Below, one piece after another: positions 59,950 through 64,000 of a stretch of 64,000 nt of DNA. A program made the translations under genes and the position numbers. Each line of letters begins with the position of its first letter. Within the stretch, counting starts at the first letter, position 1. The DNA is from Ruminococcus sp. UBA3665 (GTDB lineage: Bacteria > Bacillota > Clostridia > Oscillospirales > Ruminococcaceae): assembly GCA_002373165.1 (NCBI GenBank), contig DFJS01000027.1, forward strand, positions 1-64,000, in the 5' to 3' direction. The notes beneath the pieces are model-generated. The model was not told where the DNA came from and did not search any database. It saw only the letters and a program-made list of their open reading frames with translations.

Positions 59950-61257
59950 TTAATAATAAAACAGCAGACAATGCAGATCTTCTTCCGGCTTTTCGTGATA
60001 ATGTTCTCTTAACGCCGATGCCTGAAAACCTGCTTTCTGTACTTCTTCCAGAAGTGCGGCATCTGAAAGGCCTGTCTGAAATCTGACCAGACAGTGCAGT
60101 CCGGCATCTTCCCCCAAAATGACAGCATTCTGAAATATTGTATATTCTTTCATGCGGGCGAATAATATCTGCCGGCGTTCTTTGTAATATTTCCGCATTC
60201 TGTGCAGATGCTTTTCAAAACAGCCTTTTTTGATAAATTCCGCAAGAGCATACTGTTCAAAATTAGAAACAGTGCAGGCACAGCGGCCCAATTTCTGATG
60301 AAATTTTTCCAGAAGCGAAACAGGCAGAATCATATAACTAATCCGGATTGTCGGGGTCAGTGTCTTGCTGAATGTATTGATATAAATCACTTTTTCCATC
60401 ACATCCAGGCTGAACAATGCCGGAATCGGCTTGCCGGAAAGACGCAGTTCACTGTCATAGTCATCTTCAATCAGATATCTGGACGGATGTTCGGCAGCCC
60501 ATCCCAGCAGGGCATACCGTTTTCCGATAGATGTCACTGCTCCTGTGGGAAAATGATGGGACGGCGAAATATGCATGATTTCCGTCCGGCTGTTTTGCAG
60601 GGCATTCAGGTCAATGCCGTCTTCCTGCATGGGAATCCTGATGCATTCCAGCCCCAGGCCGGTATAAATATCCGCAATTCTGGAATAACCGGGTTCTTCC
60701 ACGCCGAACACAGTCTCATCCAGCAGAAGATGCAGCAGCATATATAAATATTCCGTACCTGCGCCGATGATAATCTGTTCCGGCTGTACCTGCATATTCC
60801 GGAAATTCCAGAGATGTTCCGCAATTGCCGTACGGAGTTCGTAGGCACCTTCACAGGGGAGTTTTGTCATTAATCTGGCCTGATCAGAGGCCAGAATCTC
60901 ACGCATGATTTTTGCCCACACACTGAACGGAAACAGCATATGTTCCGGCTGATGCGGTGCTGTTTCTGCTTTCTGAACTTTCTGTGCAGAAGATTTCCGT
61001 TCCGGCTGCAATATGCTGATTTTTTCAGCAAACCAGCCTTTTTTAGGAACAGAACGGATATAGCCTTCTGCCTCCAGCTGATGATAGGCATTTTCTGCTG
61101 TCATCACACTGACACCCAGCTGTAAGGCTAATGCTCTCTTGGAGGGCAGTTTTTCCCCTGCCCGGATCCGGCCGGATTCCATATCTTTCCGGATATGTTC
61201 ATAAATCTGGAGATATAACGGTTCAGTTCTGGCATATTCCAGTTGATAAGTCAGCAT
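59950..61257 (-). CDS. pdxR: MocR/GntR-family regulator of vitamin B6 synthesis
   Basis: ATG 61257 follows GAAAGGAG by seven bases. The 435-residue product has a GntR winged helix (about 8-75: PLYLQIYEHIRKDMESG, LPSKRALALQLGVS) and a class I aminotransferase-like domain (about 100-435) with IEDDYDSEL and NTFSKTLTPTIRISY, where the lysine holds PLP. PdxR proteins sense PLP and activate pdxST. It is divergent from pdxST here, with repeated sites between them. Confidence 0.92.
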   Translation of the reverse strand: MLTYQLEYARTEPLYLQIYEHIRKDMESGRIRAGEKLPSKRALALQLGVSVMTAENAYHQLEAEGYIRSVPKKGWFAEKISILQPERKSSAQKVQKAETAPHQPEHMLFPFSVWAKIMREILASDQARLMTKLPCEGAYELRTAIAEHLWNFRNMQVQPEQIIIGAGTEYLYMLLHLLLDETVFGVEEPGYSRIADIYTGLGLECIRIPMQEDGIDLNALQNSRTEIMHISPSHHFPTGAVTSIGKRYALLGWAAEHPSRYLIEDDYDSELRLSGKPIPALFSLDVMEKVIYINTFSKTLTPTIRISYMILPVSLLEKFHQKLGRCACTVSNFEQYALAEFIKKGCFEKHLHRMRKYYKERRQILFARMKEYTIFQNAVILGEDAGLHCLVRFQTGLSDAALLEEVQKAGFQASALREHYHEKPEEDLHCLLFYY

Positions 61258-61269
61258 AAAAATGCTCCT

Positions 61270-61348
61270 TTCTGGCATGATAAAATAGTTCTGTTCTGGC
61301 AATTGCAGTCAGGCCACAGTTATAGTATACTATATTTATCGGCAATTG
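61270..61348. promoter_or_regulatory. Probable PdxR operator repeats
   Basis: TTCTGGCA occurs at 61270-61277 and 61294-61301 (24 bases apart); GGCAATTG occurs at 61298-61305 and 61341-61348 (43 bases apart, near four helical turns). The second GGCAATTG touches the pdxR -35 box and the first touches the pdxS -35 box. Confidence 0.5.
61303..61331 (+). promoter_or_regulatory. Promoter of pdxST
   Basis: TTGCAG (61303-61308) and TATACT (61326-61331), 17 bases apart. The imperfect -35 box suits an activated promoter. Confidence 0.75.
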
Positions 61349-61352
61349 TCAA
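61324..61352 (-). promoter_or_regulatory. Promoter of pdxR
   Basis: TTGACA (61352-61347) and TATACT (61329-61324) on the minus strand, 17 bases apart. Its -10 box shares the AGTATACT palindrome with the pdxST promoter, so the two promoters cannot be occupied at once. Confidence 0.8.
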
Positions 61353-61379
61353 TCAAATTACAGAAAGGATTTTTCTATC

Positions 61380-62255
61380 ATGAGTACAGAACGTTATCAG
61401 TTGAACAAAGAGCTTGCCCAGATGCTGAAGGGCGGCGTTATTATGGATGTCACCACGCCGGAACAGGCTAAAATCGCCGAAGCCGCCGGAGCCTGCGCCG
61501 TTATGGCACTGGAGCGCATTCCGGCCGATATCCGTGCCGCCGGAGGTGTTTCCCGGATGAGTGACCCGGCTATGATTCAGGGCATTCAGAACGCTGTCAG
61601 CATTCCTGTTATGGCAAAATGCCGGATTGGACATTTTGCCGAAGCGCAGATTCTGGAAGCAATCGAAATTGATTATATCGATGAAAGCGAAGTTCTCAGT
61701 CCGGCGGATGATATTTATCATATTGACAAGACAAAATTCAAAGTGCCGTTTGTCTGCGGCGCAAAAGATCTTGGCGAAGCTCTGCGGAGAATTGCCGAAG
61801 GTGCTTCCATGATCCGCACCAAAGGCGAACCCGGTACAGGAGATATTATTCAGGCAGTGCGCCACATGCGGAAAATTCAGAGCGAAATTTCCAATCTTGC
61901 CGCTCGGCGCGAGGATGAACTCTTTGAAGCCGCCAAACAATTGCAGGTTCCTGTCGAGCTTGTCAGATTTGTGCATGAACATAAAAAACTTCCGGTTGTA
62001 AATTTCGCCGCCGGAGGAGTCGCCACACCTGCAGATGCTGCTCTGATGATGCAGCTTGGTGCAGAAGGAGTCTTTGTCGGTTCCGGAATTTTTAAATCCG
62101 GCAATCCGGAAAAACGGGCTTCTGCAATTGTCAAAGCCGTTACGAATTATCATCAGCCGGATATTTTGGCAAAGCTTTCGGAAAATCTTGGCGAAGCTAT
62201 GGTTGGCATCAATGAAAATGAAATTGCTCTGCTGATGGCAGAAAGGGGAAAATAA
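61380..62255 (+). CDS. pdxS: Pyridoxal 5'-phosphate synthase, lyase subunit
   Basis: The 291-residue product matches PdxS in length and sequence: GGVIMDVTTPEQA, MALERIPADIR, PVMAKCRIGHFAEAQ (Lys80, which carries the sugar phosphate), IDESEVLSPAD, MIRTKGEPGTGD and GGVATPADAALM. With PdxT it makes PLP from ribose 5-phosphate, glyceraldehyde 3-phosphate and glutamine-derived ammonia. It overlaps pdxT by one base (TAATG). Confidence 0.97.
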   Translation: MSTERYQLNKELAQMLKGGVIMDVTTPEQAKIAEAAGACAVMALERIPADIRAAGGVSRMSDPAMIQGIQNAVSIPVMAKCRIGHFAEAQILEAIEIDYIDESEVLSPADDIYHIDKTKFKVPFVCGAKDLGEALRRIAEGASMIRTKGEPGTGDIIQAVRHMRKIQSEISNLAARREDELFEAAKQLQVPVELVRFVHEHKKLPVVNFAAGGVATPADAALMMQLGAEGVFVGSGIFKSGNPEKRASAIVKAVTNYHQPDILAKLSENLGEAMVGINENEIALLMAERGK

Positions 62256-62815
62256 TGGCAGTCGGAATTCTTGCACTTCAGGGCGCATTTATCGAACACG
62301 CACACTCTCTGGAACAGCTTTCGCAGGATTATATTTTATTAAGAAAAAAAGCAGATATTCCGAAAAATCTGGAACGCCTGATTCTGCCCGGCGGAGAAAG
62401 CACAGTACAGAGAAAATTGCTTCATGAACTGGATTTATATTCTGTTCTGAAAGAAAAAATTCTGGAAGATATGCCGGTGCTCGGCACCTGTGCCGGACTG
62501 ATTCTGCTTGCCGGAGAAATCGCCGGAGAAGAAACAGACGGTTTCCGGACTCTTCCTGTTCTTGTCCGCAGAAATGCCTATGGCCGTCAGCTTGGCAGTT
62601 TTTCCGCAGAAGGCACAGTCGGAGAAATTTCAAATTTTCCTCTTCGCTTTATTCGTGCGCCGTATATCGAAAAAATTCTGAATCCGGCGGTCACAGTCCT
62701 GAACCTGACCGATCAGCATATTACAGCTGTCAGATACAGGAATCAGATCGGCACGGCATTTCATCCGGAGCTGACGGAAGATCTGCGCATTCATAAAATG
62801 TTCCTGAATTTATAA
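62255..62815 (+). CDS. pdxT: Pyridoxal 5'-phosphate synthase, glutaminase subunit
   Basis: The 186-residue class I amidotransferase has LPGGEST, GTCAGLILLA (nucleophile Cys79) and FHPEL (His170, Glu172). It supplies ammonia to PdxS. Usual length, translationally coupled to pdxS, ended by a terminator. Confidence 0.96.
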   Translation: MAVGILALQGAFIEHAHSLEQLSQDYILLRKKADIPKNLERLILPGGESTVQRKLLHELDLYSVLKEKILEDMPVLGTCAGLILLAGEIAGEETDGFRTLPVLVRRNAYGRQLGSFSAEGTVGEISNFPLRFIRAPYIEKILNPAVTVLNLTDQHITAVRYRNQIGTAFHPELTEDLRIHKMFLNL

Positions 62816-62818
62816 TCA

Positions 62819-62853
62819 GAAAAAATTCTGTCCGTTACGGGCAGAATTTTTAT
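62819..62853 (+). terminator. Terminator of pdxST
   Basis: AAAAATTCTGTCC and GGGCAGAATTTTT form a stem with one G-U pair, followed by TTTT. Confidence 0.85.
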
Positions 62854-62937
62854 TTTCCCCTTAAAAATAAAATTTTATATTCTATCATGTTACAGAACGG
62901 AACACAACAGCATAATTCACAGCAAATTCTCATATCA

Positions 62938-62966
62938 TTGACAACCCTGACCGAATATGCTATAAT
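62938..62966 (+). promoter_or_regulatory. Promoter of the CRISPR-accessory-like genes
   Basis: TTGACA (62938-62943) and TATAAT (62961-62966), 17 bases apart, full consensus, 25 bases before the ATG. Confidence 0.88.
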
Positions 62967-62991
62967 TATTATAATAAAAGGAGAATCGTTT

Positions 62992-63345
62992 ATGAAAAAA
63001 ATCCTATGGGTTTCCCGGCATAGCATGACAGATGCACAATGGAATGATCTTTACAGAATTTACGGTGAATTTACTCTTACACAGCTTGACCAGACCGTAG
63101 AAACAACAGATACAATCCTTGCATTCAATGCCGATGTTTATGCCGTTGTCCTTCCGCTCCAGCTTCTGGCCGATCTGAAACGCCGTACCAATGCCGAAAT
63201 TATCCAGCCTGTCTCCGGCAGAGTCAAAGCCGAATCTTCTCAGTATCATAACCAGGCTTCCGGCGCACTGGAAACAGAATATATCTTTCAGCATCTTTAC
63301 TGGCAAAAAATCACGCGGCTTGAACTCGAAACAGAAATATTATAA
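62992..63345 (+). CDS. Small protein, probable CRISPR-accessory (Csx-like)
   Basis: ATG 62992 follows AAAGGAG by eight bases; the longer frame starts upstream of the promoter. The 117-residue product begins KKILWVSRHSMTDAQWNDLY and has a Rossmann-like strand ADVYAVVLPLQLLADL. This is the layout of small proteins found beside type III CRISPR CARF genes (Csx16/Csx20-like). I cannot fix the exact family. It is 31 bases before a CARF-type gene and in one transcript with it. No cas1, cas10 or repeat array is inside the window. Confidence 0.5.
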   Translation: MKKILWVSRHSMTDAQWNDLYRIYGEFTLTQLDQTVETTDTILAFNADVYAVVLPLQLLADLKRRTNAEIIQPVSGRVKAESSQYHNQASGALETEYIFQHLYWQKITRLELETEIL

Positions 63346-63376
63346 TTTTATTTTTTTAAAAAAGGAGAAATTGAAA

Positions 63377-64000
63377 ATGAATCATGTTATTATTACCAAT
63401 ATCAGCAGACTGAACCCCAAATCTTCTGAAAATTCCTATACTTCTTACGATAATAAAATTATATCCGGCAAAAATACCAACGATGCTCCTGTCAAATATC
63501 TCCTCACCTGCCTGAAAGAACAGAATGCCGAAACACCCGTCCGGATTCTTGCCGTCACAACTCAGGAGGCCGAACCTGCCTGTCTTGCTTTTGAACAGAC
63601 TTTGCAGAAATTTTCTGCTGAAAACAATCTCATCATGCCGGAACTTGTCAAAATCAGCACCAAAGATACAGAAATCGCCCAGACAATCAAGAATATCATC
63701 AGTCAGATTCACCGGGATGACAAAGTATATATCGATACAACCGGCGGTTTCCGCAATTCCAGCTATCTGCTGATGGCAGTTGTCCGCATTCTGGAATACT
63801 CCGGCATCTCTCTTGAAAAAGCAGTCTATTCCAATCTGTTTACGTTCAGAATAGAAGATGTCACCTCTACTTACCAGATGTTCAATCTGATCAATGCTGC
63901 CGAACTTTTCACTTCTCTGGGCAACTCGGAAGGCCTGCAAACATTCTTTGAAGAGAAAAAAAGCACAGAAATCAAAAAAGTCATCCATGCCATGAACCAA
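63377..64000 (+). CDS. CARF-domain CRISPR-associated protein (Csx1/TM1812 type), truncated by the window end
   Basis: ATG 63377 follows AAAGGAG by eight bases. The 208 residues visible have a Rossmann-like N-terminal half (VRILAVTTQEAE) and the motif YIDTTGGFRNSSYLLM (about 117-132), the [D/N]TTGG or DTTHG signature of the CARF domain in Csx1/TM1812 proteins. These bind cyclic oligoadenylate made by Cas10 and often carry a HEPN RNase domain. The C-terminal effector lies beyond the window, so nuclease activity cannot be judged. Partial gene. Confidence 0.75.
   Translation, partial: MNHVIITNISRLNPKSSENSYTSYDNKIISGKNTNDAPVKYLLTCLKEQNAETPVRILAVTTQEAEPACLAFEQTLQKFSAENNLIMPELVKISTKDTEIAQTIKNIISQIHRDDKVYIDTTGGFRNSSYLLMAVVRILEYSGISLEKAVYSNLFTFRIEDVTSTYQMFNLINAAELFTSLGNSEGLQTFFEEKKSTEIKKVIHAMNQ

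Overview
The window looks like a chromosomal segment from a fibre-degrading gut or rumen Firmicute of the Ruminococcus type. The evidence is three secreted proteins with type I dockerin modules (a GH9-CBM3c cellulase, a Cthe_2159-like beta-helix protein and a BspA-like LRR protein), a Gram-positive sortase pilus operon, MocR-type PdxR with PdxST, housekeeping promoters of the TTGACA-N17-TATAAT type and strong GGAGG ribosome binding sites. Species cannot be fixed from the sequence alone. No tRNA, rRNA, insertion sequence or CRISPR array was seen.

Layout. 1-3.8 kb: housekeeping genes (CNNM/HlyC transporter, then on the minus strand PepV dipeptidase, a small tandem-repeat protein and YbaK). 4.0-6.1 kb: a dockerin beta-helix protein. 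6.7-19.4 kb: a five-gene pilus operon (signal peptidase I, shaft pilin, class B sortase, minor pilin, 3021-residue adhesin), laid out like the streptococcal FCT-3 islands. 19.5-22.2 kb: GH9 cellulase with its own promoter. 22.3-25.0 kb: a minus-strand cluster of a CxxC small protein, ClpP-like protease, Sel1-repeat protein and VirD4/TraG-like ATPase. It diverges from a plus-strand HsdM/HsdS-like protein that has no methyltransferase catalytic motifs. The shared intergenic region carries perfect TTGGTA/TACCAA palindromes.

26.9-45.6 kb holds the most unusual content: one minus-strand operon of eleven tightly packed genes behind a single clear promoter. In transcription order it encodes three Hsp70-like ATPases, a coiled-coil protein ending in a GrpE-like domain, a fourth Hsp70, a coiled-coil protein, a 4Fe-4S radical-SAM protein, two paralogous coiled-coil proteins, a 1675-residue protein with four CbbX/SpoVK-type AAA+ modules fused to a trypsin-like protease, and a zinc-ribbon/RCC1-like protein. 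No DnaJ is present. I know of no described system with this composition; I read it as a dedicated chaperone-unfoldase-protease machine with an iron-sulfur component, possibly working with the neighbouring ClpP/VirD4/HsdS-like genes.

45.7-64 kb: an EAL phosphodiesterase with a membrane sensor, a HAD gene remnant, metY with a leader ORF, a plant/archaeal-type glutamate-cysteine ligase-like gene broken by a frameshift in an A8 run, a CotH-kinase-like surface protein, a two-component system with a small membrane protein, E. coli-type GshA paired with a class II glutamine amidotransferase, the BspA-dockerin protein, divergent pdxR/pdxST with overlapping promoters, and at the right edge the start of what looks like a type III CRISPR accessory operon (small Csx-like protein plus a truncated CARF protein).
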